Part shown: positions 6,671-14,444 of the stretch, piece after piece
Layout: each line of letters starts with the position of its first letter
Position numbering within the stretch: position 1 is the first letter of the stretch
Source: Prevotellaceae bacterium UBA1716
GTDB lineage: Bacteria > Bacteroidota > Bacteroidia > Bacteroidales > Bacteroidaceae
Direction of reading: 5' to 3'
Assembly (NCBI GenBank): GCA_002317225.1
Contig: DCIW01000132.1
Span: 1-17,457, forward strand
DNA: 17,457 bases
The notes under the pieces: generated by a model
Told to the model about the DNA's origin: nothing
Seen by the model: only the letters and a program-made list of their open reading frames with translations
Database searches by the model: none
Program-made: the position numbers and the translations under genes

Positions 6671-7618
6671 TTAGTCAAAATTCAACTTTGAATTGACAAA
6701 AGTTGCACCTCGTCTAATCATATCAGAGAACTCGTCTTCTTGTTCTTTCTTCTCTGGTGTTCCATTCTTATATTCGAGAGGACTGATACCTGTAAGATTC
6801 TTAAACCACTTGCCAAAATAAGATTGGTTAGGGAAGTTGAGCAACTCGCTTATTTCTTTTACGGAAAGTGAAGACTGGCGAAGTCTGCTCTTTGCCTCTA
6901 CCAACAATGCCGTAGCAATCCATTGACTTGGAGTTCTGCCCGATTTCTCTTTTACGATAGCAGAGAAATATCGGCTTGTAAGGAATTGTTGTTCTGAATA
7001 GAACGACACTTCGTGCTCTTGGCGGTAGTTTTTGTAGAGAGAAGAAATGAACTTCATAAGGACATCTTCCTTACGATTGGTCAATTTTGCCATTGAATCG
7101 GTGCGAGTGTAGCAAGATACAATGTTAAGCATCAAAGTGTTCGCAAGCATTTCAAGTTGCATACGACGAACTTCCTTTAATGACGATGTCAGTTCCTTAT
7201 CTACATCTATTTTGCCACCAAGACGGTTCATAATATCTTCGATAAGTTCTGTGTAAAGCATCATATTTCTTTCTTGCACTTCGTCAAGTTCGATGTAAGG
7301 ATTGTTTCGTATAAGAAACAGCCCGTTGAAGTCAGAAATCTTATATAGGAGAGGTTGGATTGCTTCAAGGTCACCACCAATAATGACGCCACGAAGATCT
7401 TCGGAACGGTGGTTAATTTTTAGTTCGCTGAAAGCAAAGTATGTCATCATGGAGTGGGGAGAGATATGATAATCGATCCCATCAAGAGTACAGTCTACCT
7501 CTCCTTCCAAACAAATGAAAACACCTGTTCGTGAAATTTTTGCCACTTCTTTCTCTGCATTGAGAAAGTTGGTGCAGCCATTGTTTATATGCTGGAGAAA
7601 GATACTTACGTTAGTCAT
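6671..7618 (-). CDS. AraC-family transcriptional regulator
   Basis: A 315-residue DNA-binding regulator. Residues 1 to about 180 form a variable sensor part with a cupin-like beginning (FICLEGEVDCTLDGIDYHIS). Residues about 183-285 form the AraC double helix-turn-helix domain; the second motif, SVKEISELLNFPNQSYFGKW at 252-271, followed by FKNLTGISPLEYK, is diagnostic. About 30 charged residues follow the domain, an extra tail. The ATG at 7616-7618 fits. It is transcribed in the same direction as the exporter operon above it but is separated from it by a terminator and has its own promoter-like sequence. Likely targets are the exporter genes or the adjacent lipoprotein and lyase genes; the sequence does not decide which. 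Confidence 0.92.
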   Translation of the reverse strand: MTNVSIFLQHINNGCTNFLNAEKEVAKISRTGVFICLEGEVDCTLDGIDYHISPHSMMTYFAFSELKINHRSEDLRGVIIGGDLEAIQPLLYKISDFNGLFLIRNNPYIELDEVQERNMMLYTELIEDIMNRLGGKIDVDKELTSSLKEVRRMQLEMLANTLMLNIVSCYTRTDSMAKLTNRKEDVLMKFISSLYKNYRQEHEVSFYSEQQFLTSRYFSAIVKEKSGRTPSQWIATALLVEAKSRLRQSSLSVKEISELLNFPNQSYFGKWFKNLTGISPLEYKNGTPEKKEQEDEFSDMIRRGATFVNSKLNFD

Positions 7619-7646
7619 ATTTGATTAGAAATTTTTGATTTGAGTA

Positions 7647-7677
7647 CAAATTAACTAAAAAAAAAGTATAATAACAA
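7647..7677 (-). promoter_or_regulatory. Candidate promoter of the AraC-type gene
   Basis: On the minus strand TTG (7677-7675), 20 bases, then TTAATTTG (7654-7647), one mismatch from TAnnTTTG. It sits about 29 bases before the start codon in an AT-rich gap. The imperfect -7 box makes this tentative. Confidence 0.4.
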
Positions 7678-7770
7678 CAACAATCAAAAGAATTTCAATA
7701 AAATTAACTACAATTAGGACAATTAATGGTAAATATGTTATTTTCGCAGTATTTTGAACGCAATAATGAA

Positions 7771-7800
7771 AATAATAAAAGGAGGCCGAAATGAGCCCCC
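7771..7800 (-). terminator. Rho-independent terminator of the export operon
   Basis: On the minus strand GGGGGCT, a 6-base loop, then GGCCTCC make a 7-bp stem (two G-U pairs), followed at once by TTTTATTATTTT. It lies about 40 bp after the stop of the last permease gene and separates the exporter from the AraC-type gene. Confidence 0.8.
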
Positions 7801-7839
7801 TTCTATTTGTATATTTTGATGTATGATTAATTCCGATTC

Positions 7840-9066
7840 CTATTTGTCATGCTTGCCAAAATGAGTCACATGGTCGATTACTCGGTTGATGTGAACCTGG
7901 TAAACTGCACAAGTAGTGAGGAAATAAATTATCACTTGAAGCCAGAGAGCCTCATATTCTGGTTTGATGTCGTTGAGAGTGCCACCCATACTGCTAATGG
8001 TGAGGAATCCACGAACACCGAATGTGCTTGGGAATATCCACGAAACACCTTGCCAGAATGCAGGAATATTGTTCTTTGGCCATGATATACCTGTCATGAA
8101 AAGGAAGATGAGTGAAGTGAACACAACAATAAGCATCACATTTTCACGATAACGAATCATACACGAAATGGTCATTCCAAAGAAGATGCATGAAAGCAGA
8201 TAAGGAACCATCAGTCCTATGAGTGCTTGTGCACTTGCCATAATCGTAAATCCAAACATTCGTGGAATCACAAGCAAAAGATATGCCGAAAGTATGCAAT
8301 AAACCATAAAGTAACAGAGGCTCTTACCTCCTACAATACGGAATATGCCATTGTAATGGCGACTGATAGGAACGAGATATCCATATCTGTTTTCCTCGCG
8401 GGCAGTACCTGCTGCCAATCCAATACCGAGAAGGAGTGTCTGCTGAATGATAAGAATAAGTACGCCAGGTAGAATGGCATTTCCGTAACCACCCGTCGGA
8501 TTGAATATTTGAACTTCGTCAAAGTCGAGTGGTTTGGTTGTTATTTCATCATCACGATCGGTGAAACCATTCGATTTCTCAATCTGTATATTGCTGTTCA
8601 TTCTTGATGAAACACCTTGAACAGTCATATAGATTGCCTTATAATTCAGCATAAGACTCATATCGCAATATAATGCCACATGGGCTTGAGTGCCGCGATT
8701 GATATTCTTGGCAAAGTCACTTGGAAAGTTAATGATTCCATGAACTCGCTGACGACCAATCAGTTCGCGTGCCTCTTCAAGGTTTTTGCAATAGTATGCT
8801 ATATCAACATCAGGCGATGCATTACACTTGCGGATAAATTCGCGACTTTCTGCCGAACGACTATTGTCCACAACAGCCACAGGAACTTCACGCACCACCT
8901 CATTGTTGTAAATCCATGAATAAAGCAAAGGATAGAGCAGAGGCACGAGGATGAAGAAGATGAGCACACCTTCATCTTTGACGGTCATCTTCATTTCTTT
9001 TCCCCAGATGAACGCCATATCCTTTATCGCCTCCGATATTCTATGCCAAATATTTCTGTATTTCAT
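7840..9066 (-). CDS. ABC-2 type exporter permease (second of two)
   Basis: An inner-membrane permease of the YhhJ/YbhR (ABC-2) type. The open frame extends to a TTG at 9130-9132 touching the stop of the previous gene, but the ATG at 9064-9066 gives MKYRNIWHRISEAIKDMAFI, a usual lead-in, so I start there (408 residues). One membrane helix lies at about 35-54 (VLIFFILVPLLYPLLYSWIY). A large periplasmic domain follows, starting VPVAVVDNSRSAESREF, then about five C-terminal helices (roughly 198-220, 249-269, 276-300, 310-328, 375-391), the standard layout. A REENRYGYL segment precedes the C-terminal helices. It is the last gene of the tolC-hlyD-permease-permease operon. No ATPase gene or fused nucleotide-binding domain is present. 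Confidence 0.88.
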   Translation of the reverse strand: MKYRNIWHRISEAIKDMAFIWGKEMKMTVKDEGVLIFFILVPLLYPLLYSWIYNNEVVREVPVAVVDNSRSAESREFIRKCNASPDVDIAYYCKNLEEARELIGRQRVHGIINFPSDFAKNINRGTQAHVALYCDMSLMLNYKAIYMTVQGVSSRMNSNIQIEKSNGFTDRDDEITTKPLDFDEVQIFNPTGGYGNAILPGVLILIIQQTLLLGIGLAAGTAREENRYGYLVPISRHYNGIFRIVGGKSLCYFMVYCILSAYLLLVIPRMFGFTIMASAQALIGLMVPYLLSCIFFGMTISCMIRYRENVMLIVVFTSLIFLFMTGISWPKNNIPAFWQGVSWIFPSTFGVRGFLTISSMGGTLNDIKPEYEALWLQVIIYFLTTCAVYQVHINRVIDHVTHFGKHDK

Positions 9067-9132
9067 TTGTTTAATGTAGAAGTTATAGGGAATTAATCCC
9101 CAAATCAATCTAAAACCATAATCATCTGTCAA

Positions 9133-10296
9133 CTATGGCATGTATTCGAACTCAAGCATTGACCTCTTGATATTTCTCATTACGAGCAGAGGCAAGATGG
9201 CAAATGCAAGAAGACAAACCCAATGTATCCATGCGTATTCAATTGGGAAGCCGTTGAAGATATTGATTTGGTAAATCATGTAATAGTGACGGAGTGGGAA
9301 CAGCCACGAAAGTGCCTGGATAGGAGCATCCATTGCACTGACAGGGAAAGTTGCACCGGCAACGCTGAAGCTTACCATTGCCCAAAGTGAACATACACTC
9401 ATCGACATACGTAGAGAAGGCATAAGTCCAAAGGCGAATGCTCCAAAACTCTGTGCCGAAACTACCGCCAACACGCCTAAGAGGATGATTGGCAATACGC
9501 CTCCCGGATGAGGGAATCCCATCACGTGATAGATGTAGAATTCGAATCCTAAGAATATAATAAGGAATATGAGTGTCTGAGGGAGCAGTTTGCCAAGCAT
9601 AGCAATAAGCGGATGATTGTCTGCCATTCCCATCCATTCTTTCGCACGACCGAACTTCAATTCCGTACCTATAGAATAAGGAGTAATGAGGAAGATGAAG
9701 AGCATCAGGAGTCCCGGAACCATCGTTGTGCTGAGATACACATTATAGTTGGCCCAAGGGTTACTTATCATGTGCAAGTCGATAGTGATAGGTTGGAGGA
9801 ATGCCACAATCTCCTTATCCGTCTTTCCAAGCATCGAGAGCTTTGTCTTGCCCACTGCTGCCGAACCGAGTGTGGATATAGTTTTGAGATCCTTGAATGT
9901 GGTCGAGCCGGCAAGCATTACGACTCCGTTGTAATAGAACGAAATCTTAGGTTGTTTTTGCGACATCAACCCTGCAGTAGTGCCTTTCGGTATTAAGAGG
10001 AAGGCATAGATCTCTCCTCTCTGAATCGCATTTCGCGCCTCATTTACGTTAGGGTAGTGGCCCACAACGTGTGAGGTTTGGAAACCGTCAAGCATACGGG
10101 TCAGGTGACGAGTGGTGCCTGTATTGTCCTGGTCTACAACACCTATCGGCAGTTCCACTGGTTGTCCATCATCCATCAGAGTCGTAAAAAATGATACGAC
10201 AAAGATAGGGAAGGCAATCATGCAGAAGAAGTAGATGGGATTGCTGAACATCTGTCGGCACTCACGTCCTGCTATATGAATAATCTTTGAAAACAT
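9133..10296 (-). CDS. ABC-2 type exporter permease (first of two)
   Basis: A 387-residue ABC-2 permease. One N-terminal membrane helix (about 21-40) is followed by a periplasmic domain opening with LPIGVVDQDNTGTTRHL, the recurring pattern of this family. Helices then follow at about 191-210, 232-255, 266-290, 298-318 and 355-373. GTELKFGRAKEWM at about 210-222 is the cytoplasmic loop usually facing the ATPase. It likely forms a heterodimer with the permease encoded just downstream and works with the HlyD-type adaptor and TolC-like channel upstream to export a small molecule across both membranes. The substrate cannot be told from sequence. The start codon is ATG at 10294-10296, 55 bp after hlyD. 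Confidence 0.9.
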   Translation of the reverse strand: MFSKIIHIAGRECRQMFSNPIYFFCMIAFPIFVVSFFTTLMDDGQPVELPIGVVDQDNTGTTRHLTRMLDGFQTSHVVGHYPNVNEARNAIQRGEIYAFLLIPKGTTAGLMSQKQPKISFYYNGVVMLAGSTTFKDLKTISTLGSAAVGKTKLSMLGKTDKEIVAFLQPITIDLHMISNPWANYNVYLSTTMVPGLLMLFIFLITPYSIGTELKFGRAKEWMGMADNHPLIAMLGKLLPQTLIFLIIFLGFEFYIYHVMGFPHPGGVLPIILLGVLAVVSAQSFGAFAFGLMPSLRMSMSVCSLWAMVSFSVAGATFPVSAMDAPIQALSWLFPLRHYYMIYQINIFNGFPIEYAWIHWVCLLAFAILPLLVMRNIKRSMLEFEYMP

Positions 10297-10307
10297 AATT
10301 ATTTTGG

Positions 10308-10339
10308 AGAGTGAAAAGTGAATAGGGAAATATCACTCT
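10308..10339. repeat. Inverted repeat in the adaptor-permease gap
   Basis: AGAGTGA at 10308-10314 and TCACTCT at 10333-10339 form a 7-bp stem with an 18-base loop inside the 55-bp gap of the operon. It is not followed by a T-run on the minus strand, so it is not a terminator. It may affect RNA processing between cistrons. Confidence 0.4.
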
Positions 10340-10351
10340 TCAATAATGTAA

Positions 10352-11347
10352 TTACTTCTTAATAATCAGGCTCATACCTGGACGAATACCTTCAACCTTC
10401 TGTGCAAGCTTTGCTTTAACCTCGAAAGTCTTAAGGTCATACTGTCCGTTTGTCTTTGTTGCCTTCCAAGTTGCGAACGAGCCCTCATCCTTAACGTGAG
10501 TAACCTTGAGTTCCACTTCCTTGTTCTTGAATGCTGGCATGAAAGCCTTGAACGAGTCACCTTCGTTAAGTCCGTCAAGCATATCTTCGCGAACATTGAA
10601 TACTGCCCACATATCGTCCATCATGGCAATGTTCATGATTGGAGAACCAAGACCTACGAGTTCACCTACCTTAGGGTAGATTTCGCTTACTTCACCGTCA
10701 ACTGTTGCAACCTGAACAGTTTCCTTGATGATTGAAGAAACGAGGTCAACAGCACCCTTTGCTGCCTCGACCTGCTTCTTAGCAGCATCCTTTTCTTGTG
10801 AACGAGCACCGTTCTTTGCCATTTCATACTGAGACTTAGCTGCTTCAACTTGTGCCTTAGTTGCTGTATAAGCGGCATTTGCTTCGTCACGCTTCTGTGC
10901 AGACACTACACCTTCGTTATAAAGATTGTTCACACGGTTAAAAGTCTTCTCAGCAATTTCAGCGGCTGCAATAGCTGCCTGATACATTTGGTAAGCACCC
11001 TTGATTACTTCCTGACGAGCACCAGCATCGGCCATGCTGCTAAGAGCTGCTGCTGCACCTTCAGTTGCTTCGGCAACCTTCTTCTGTGCGTCTGCTTCAG
11101 GGATTTCGAGGATGGCGAGAGTGTCGCCAACGTGAACCATCTGTCCTTCCTCTACACGGATTTCTTTGATACGTCCTGGGAGCTTGCATGCTACTCGGAA
11201 CTCAGACACTTCCATCTCACCCTGAATGATTTCTTCCTTGTTGCCAAGTGTGAAGAAACCGATGAGACCTACGATTACGATTACTGCTACAAGTCCTACT
11301 ACGGCAAGCAAAATGTTATTATGTTGTTTCTTTTCAACCTCAGTCAT
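10352..11347 (-). CDS. HlyD/MFP-family periplasmic adaptor
   Basis: The membrane-fusion subunit that links the inner-membrane permeases to the outer-membrane channel. It has 331 residues: a short cytoplasmic start, one membrane helix at 12-33 (ILLAVVGLVAVIVIVGLIGF), a biotinyl-lipoyl half domain (VACKLPGRIKEIRVEEGQMV at 52-71), and a long alanine- and glutamine-rich coiled-coil hairpin at about 85-205. The second lipoyl half (VATVDGEVSEIYPKVGELV) and a beta-barrel/C-terminal part ending GIRPGMSLIIKK follow. All hallmark parts are intact. The start is ATG at 11345-11347. It lies 82 bp downstream of tolC; the gap carries two hairpins. Confidence 0.93.
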   Translation of the reverse strand: MTEVEKKQHNNILLAVVGLVAVIVIVGLIGFFTLGNKEEIIQGEMEVSEFRVACKLPGRIKEIRVEEGQMVHVGDTLAILEIPEADAQKKVAEATEGAAAALSSMADAGARQEVIKGAYQMYQAAIAAAEIAEKTFNRVNNLYNEGVVSAQKRDEANAAYTATKAQVEAAKSQYEMAKNGARSQEKDAAKKQVEAAKGAVDLVSSIIKETVQVATVDGEVSEIYPKVGELVGLGSPIMNIAMMDDMWAVFNVREDMLDGLNEGDSFKAFMPAFKNKEVELKVTHVKDEGSFATWKATKTNGQYDLKTFEVKAKLAQKVEGIRPGMSLIIKK

Positions 11348-11366
11348 AATGATTGTGTTTTTATTA

Positions 11367-11385
11367 TTAAAAATTTAATTTTTAA
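11367..11385. repeat. AT-only 19-bp palindrome upstream of the adaptor gene
   Basis: TTAAAAATT, a central T, then AATTTTTAA form a perfect palindrome 20 bp before the hlyD ATG. Being A/T-only it is weak as RNA and may be chance; it could also be an AT-rich leader feature. Confidence 0.4.
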
Positions 11386-11409
11386 GTTATTAACGGGAAT
11401 ATTTTTTTG

Positions 11410-11425
11410 GGGAGTAGGGGCTCCC
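11410..11425. repeat. GC hairpin just after the tolC stop
   Basis: GGGAG at 11410-11414 and CTCCC at 11421-11425 form a 5-bp stem. On the minus strand it is followed by C and A residues, not Ts, so it is not a canonical terminator. It may stabilise the upstream part of the message. Confidence 0.4.
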
Positions 11426-11429
11426 TTCT

Positions 11430-12920
11430 TTAGTAAAGAACGCCGAGAGACTTTCTCATATTTACTTCTGCAAGCTTGACACCAATTTCAGCATCAATCT
11501 TCTGCGACTTAGCCTGTTGCCAAGCAGTCTGTGCTGCCATGACTTCAGTCGACTGCATCACGCCTTCGCGGAAACCAACGTTAGCACAACGAAGATTTTC
11601 TTCTGCATTCGAAAGGTTCTTTGTTGCCATCGTAAGACGCTTGTTTGCTTCCTTCACCTTGTATCTGCTTTGAGATACCTGAAGGTTGATCTTCTCACTT
11701 GCGTCGTTGAGTTCTACTTGGGCAATCTGAGTTGCAGCCTTGCCTGCACGAACCTTATACATTCCTTCCATCCAGTTCCATACAGGGATGCGAACAGTAA
11801 CACCAACGTTCCACATACCACCAAACTTCTTCTGGAAACCGTTAAGCACGTTAGGGTTTGAAATCATGTAACCTCCAGTGAGCAATACCTGTGGAAGATA
11901 AGCTGCACGAACGAGTTTTGTGCCTTGCTTGCTGAGGTCAACTGCATTCTGCAGAAGTCTAAGTTCGCTACGATTACCCTCAGGACTGAGACCATCGTAT
12001 ATTTCGTTGTTCTCAATCACCGAAAGACTTTCCTTGTTTTCGTCAGCGAGAATAATTTCGCTTTCCACAGGAAGCCCGCAGAGTTGGCAAAGGAGCATTT
12101 TTGCAAGCGAAAGTCCGTCTTCGACCATTGTGAGAGCCATGTCGGCTTCATTCACCTTTACGTCTACTTTCAAACCGTCGGCACGAGTGGCAAGACCTTC
12201 GTCAATCAACTTATGCACATCGGTATTGAGTGTCTGGATAAGGTCGCGGTAACTCTCTGCAAGTTCCTTCTTTTGCTTCAAAGAAACCACCAACCAATAA
12301 GTCTCATCTATCTGATAGAGAGTGCCTTGAACCTTGCCCTCATACTCGTTTGCAGCCATCTGCTCTGTGATATCAGCCATCTTGTTAGCGGCGATGATTG
12401 CACCACCCATATAAATAGGTTGTGTCACAACTGCCGAACCGGCAAACACGTTGTGTGTGTCTGTGCGGAAAGCATCCACAACGCCCTGTCCTGCCTCGTT
12501 AAGGCTCTGGGCTATTGACGAACCGAAGGTGTTGAGCAATCCGCCAAGATCCTTAGCAGTCTGATAACTGATAACGCCACCCTGAACGAGTTTTGTGAGA
12601 GTTTCTGAAGCACCCTGTCCTACAGCACCTACCGTGTTAGTGCCAAGGTTGCTCAAGGCTGATTTCTGGTCGTTATTCAGGATCGAAACCTCCTTACTGA
12701 AATATTCGTATCCTCCGAGGACAGTAAGCTTAGGGAGGTACTTAGTACGCATAGCCTTGCGGGCATTGAGTGCAGCCTCCTGCTTGAGCTTCGAAGCATT
12801 TAGTTGTTTGTTGTTGCGAAGAGCCATAGCACGGCAACTGTCCAACGACAATATCTGTTGGGCATTCATCGGCAAAACCGAGAGCGTGGCAATCGCAATA
12901 ACACTTAATAATTTGTTCAT
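11430..12920 (-). CDS. TolC-family outer membrane efflux protein
   Basis: The outer-membrane channel of the exporter. The open frame continues upstream to 13115, past the promoter and up to the divergent ilvA start, which is not credible as coding. The ATG at 12918-12920 gives MNKLLSVIAIATLSVLPMNA, a clean signal peptide; an ATG three codons earlier (12929) is an equal alternative. With 496 residues it is close to the family norm. The mature part starts QQILSLDSCRAMALRNNKQL, the typical OEP opening, and both halves carry long amphipathic helices rich in Ala, Gln and Lys (for example about 25-55 and 400-470). MGGAIIAANKM and RIPVWNWMEG mark turns seen in relatives. It is the first gene of the export operon, with a good promoter directly upstream. 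Confidence 0.93.
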   Translation of the reverse strand: MNKLLSVIAIATLSVLPMNAQQILSLDSCRAMALRNNKQLNASKLKQEAALNARKAMRTKYLPKLTVLGGYEYFSKEVSILNNDQKSALSNLGTNTVGAVGQGASETLTKLVQGGVISYQTAKDLGGLLNTFGSSIAQSLNEAGQGVVDAFRTDTHNVFAGSAVVTQPIYMGGAIIAANKMADITEQMAANEYEGKVQGTLYQIDETYWLVVSLKQKKELAESYRDLIQTLNTDVHKLIDEGLATRADGLKVDVKVNEADMALTMVEDGLSLAKMLLCQLCGLPVESEIILADENKESLSVIENNEIYDGLSPEGNRSELRLLQNAVDLSKQGTKLVRAAYLPQVLLTGGYMISNPNVLNGFQKKFGGMWNVGVTVRIPVWNWMEGMYKVRAGKAATQIAQVELNDASEKINLQVSQSRYKVKEANKRLTMATKNLSNAEENLRCANVGFREGVMQSTEVMAAQTAWQQAKSQKIDAEIGVKLAEVNMRKSLGVLY

Positions 12921-12949
12921 ATTATTCATAATTATATTAAAAATTTTTG

Positions 12950-12983
12950 CAAAATTAGTCATTTTTAGCGAATTTATCAAGTC
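12950..12983 (-). promoter_or_regulatory. Promoter of the tolC export operon
   Basis: On the minus strand TTG (12980-12978), 20 bases, then TAATTTTG (12957-12950), an exact TAnnTTTG. The predicted start of transcription is only about 15-25 bases before the ATG, which supports the downstream start chosen for tolC. Confidence 0.75.
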
Positions 12984-13073
12984 TTTTTGTATTTTAAAAT
13001 GTGTATATTTTCCTATTTCGGGTAAATAACCAAAAAAAATAACAAAAGAACCACTTAAATGAAATAAAAAGAG

Positions 13074-13081
13074 TACCTTTG
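13074..13081 (+). promoter_or_regulatory. Promoter (-7 box) of threonine dehydratase
   Basis: TACCTTTG is an exact match to TAnnTTTG, 33 bases before the ilvA ATG. The -33 element is weak (a TT within ccacttaaat), so activation by a regulator is possible. It shares a 130-bp divergent region with the tolC promoter. Confidence 0.65.
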
Positions 13082-13113
13082 CCCAATAAATCAAACTTAA
13101 AACTGAAGTCAAC

Positions 13114-14325
13114 ATGGATCGTGAATTGAATATGCAAGAGGTCTACCGTGCCTCTTATGTGCTGAAGCCAATTATTCGTGAAACTCCCCTTGTGCCAGCT
13201 CCACAGGTGCGTCAGGGGTGCGACATATATATCAAGCCTGAAAACCTACAAGTCACTGGTTCGTTCAAGGTGAGAGGTGCGAGCTATATGGTTTCCCAAC
13301 TTTCGGATGATGAGAAGAAGCGAGGAGTCATAGCTTGTTCTGCAGGTAATCATGCTCAAGGAGTGGCTCTTTCCGCACAGAAATATGGAATCCCAAGTAT
13401 AATTTGTCTTCCCGAAGGTGCTCCAATCAGCAAGGTCGAGGCCACTCGAAGTTATGGTGCTGACATCTGCCTCGTTCCAGGAGTGTATGACGATGCTTAT
13501 AAGAAAGCACTCTCGCTTCGTGATGAAAAGGGCATGACTTTTGTGCATCCATTCGACAATCCTCTCGTTATTGCAGGGCAGGGAACTATCGGTATCGAAA
13601 TCATCGACGAACTCCCAGATGTGGATGTGATAATCGTTCCTGTCGGTGGTGGTGGACTGATAAGCGGTATTGCTTATGTTGCCAAACAACTCAATCCAAA
13701 CATAAAAGTATATGGTGTTCAGGCTGAGGGAGCTGCGAGCATGTTGACGAGTATTACTGAAGGTGAAATCAGACGTCTCAAATCGGTAAGCACAATCGCT
13801 GATGGTATCGCTGTGAAGGAACCAGGAAAACTCACTTACGACCTCGTCGGCAAGTATGTTGATGGTGTTGTCACAGTGTCCGATGATGAGGTTTGTGCTG
13901 CCATCCTTATGTTGCTCGAGAAGCATAAGATGATTGCCGAAGGTGCCGGTGCCGTGTCGCTTGCAGCGGCTATGTTCTGCAATTTGCCTATTCAGGGAAA
14001 GAAGACTGTCTGTGTTGTGAGCGGTGGTAATATTGATGTTACCATGCTCAACCGCATCATCACCCGTGGTCTTCAGAAGGATGGTCGTCTGTGTACTTTC
14101 TCGCTCGAAATTGACGACCGTCCAGGTCAGTTGGTTAAGATTAGCAAACTCATCGCGAGTCTTGGTGCCAATGTGGTTGGAGTTCTTCACGAACGTACCA
14201 ATTCGTTCATCAAAGTCAACTCTTGCGTTCTCCGAATCAGCATGGAAACTCGCGACCAATACCATATCGACGAAATCCGTGCAGCCCTCATCGAAATGGG
14301 TATCCAGATATTGGGCGAGCAATAA
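13114..14325 (+). CDS. ilvA: Threonine dehydratase (threonine ammonia-lyase)
   Basis: A PLP enzyme that deaminates threonine to 2-oxobutanoate, the entry to isoleucine synthesis or to catabolism. It has 403 residues. PLP Lys52 lies in TGSFKVRGA, SAGNHAQGVA is at 76-85 and the PLP phosphate loop VGGGGLISG at 177-185. A C-terminal single ACT-like domain occupies about 325-403 (FSLEIDDRPGQLVKISKLIA and onward). One ACT domain, not two, matches the short IlvA/TdcB-like class (ilvA_1Cterm type), for which allosteric control differs from E. coli IlvA. It is the only plus-strand gene in the left 16.8 kb. It diverges from tolC and converges on the AAA ATPase gene. ATG at 13114 is preceded by the promoter at 13074; an internal ATG at codon 7 is a possible alternative. 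Confidence 0.95.
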   Translation: MDRELNMQEVYRASYVLKPIIRETPLVPAPQVRQGCDIYIKPENLQVTGSFKVRGASYMVSQLSDDEKKRGVIACSAGNHAQGVALSAQKYGIPSIICLPEGAPISKVEATRSYGADICLVPGVYDDAYKKALSLRDEKGMTFVHPFDNPLVIAGQGTIGIEIIDELPDVDVIIVPVGGGGLISGIAYVAKQLNPNIKVYGVQAEGAASMLTSITEGEIRRLKSVSTIADGIAVKEPGKLTYDLVGKYVDGVVTVSDDEVCAAILMLLEKHKMIAEGAGAVSLAAAMFCNLPIQGKKTVCVVSGGNIDVTMLNRIITRGLQKDGRLCTFSLEIDDRPGQLVKISKLIASLGANVVGVLHERTNSFIKVNSCVLRISMETRDQYHIDEIRAALIEMGIQILGEQ

Positions 14326-14333
14326 GAGGCGGT

Positions 14334-14386
14334 GTATGCTGCAATTCAGCATGCATTTTCTCTTTGTTGGTTTTCTCTTTTTTTTA
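14334..14386 (+). terminator. Terminator of ilvA
   Basis: ATGCTG (14336-14341), a 5-base loop, CAGCAT (14347-14352), extended by a G-C and a G-U pair. It is followed by ATTTTCTCTTTG and then a longer T-rich run ending in eight Ts at 14385. It lies 10 bp after the ilvA stop. Confidence 0.65.
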
Positions 14387-14435
14387 GTCAATCAGTCAAT
14401 TTATATTTATAAATAAATAAATTGACTGATTGACT
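14386..14435. repeat. Perfect inverted repeat with 19-bp arms at the core/accessory boundary
   Basis: Left arm 14386-14404 and right arm 14417-14435 are exact reverse complements with a 12-base A/T loop. Each arm itself contains a near-tandem AGTCAATC/AGTCAATT. It lies between two convergent genes and could stop transcripts from both sides, but Ts precede it on the plus strand and no T-run follows it on either strand, so it is not a standard terminator. It also marks where gene content changes from core metabolism to the accessory module. Confidence 0.85.
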
Positions 14436-14444
14436 TATAGTTAC

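Noticed and set aside
6671..6697. Hairpin aattcaa/ttgaatt at the end of the AraC-type gene as a terminator
   Set aside because: The stem is A/T-only, lies inside the coding sequence, and the T-run is separated from it by eight bases. It is too weak to list.
9067..9132. TTG start of the second permease abutting the previous stop
   Set aside because: The added 22 residues are not like the family's N-terminus, and an ATG at 9066 gives the expected lead-in before the first membrane helix.
12921..13115. Upstream extension of the tolC frame to 13115
   Set aside because: It would run through the tolC promoter and reach the divergent ilvA start. The signal peptide beginning at 12920 fixes the true start; the extra residues are AT-driven.
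13246..14391. A 381-codon open frame on the minus strand opposite ilvA
   Set aside because: It is the antisense shadow of a clearly conserved enzyme gene. Its protein shows no motif, and its length follows from the codon bias of ilvA.
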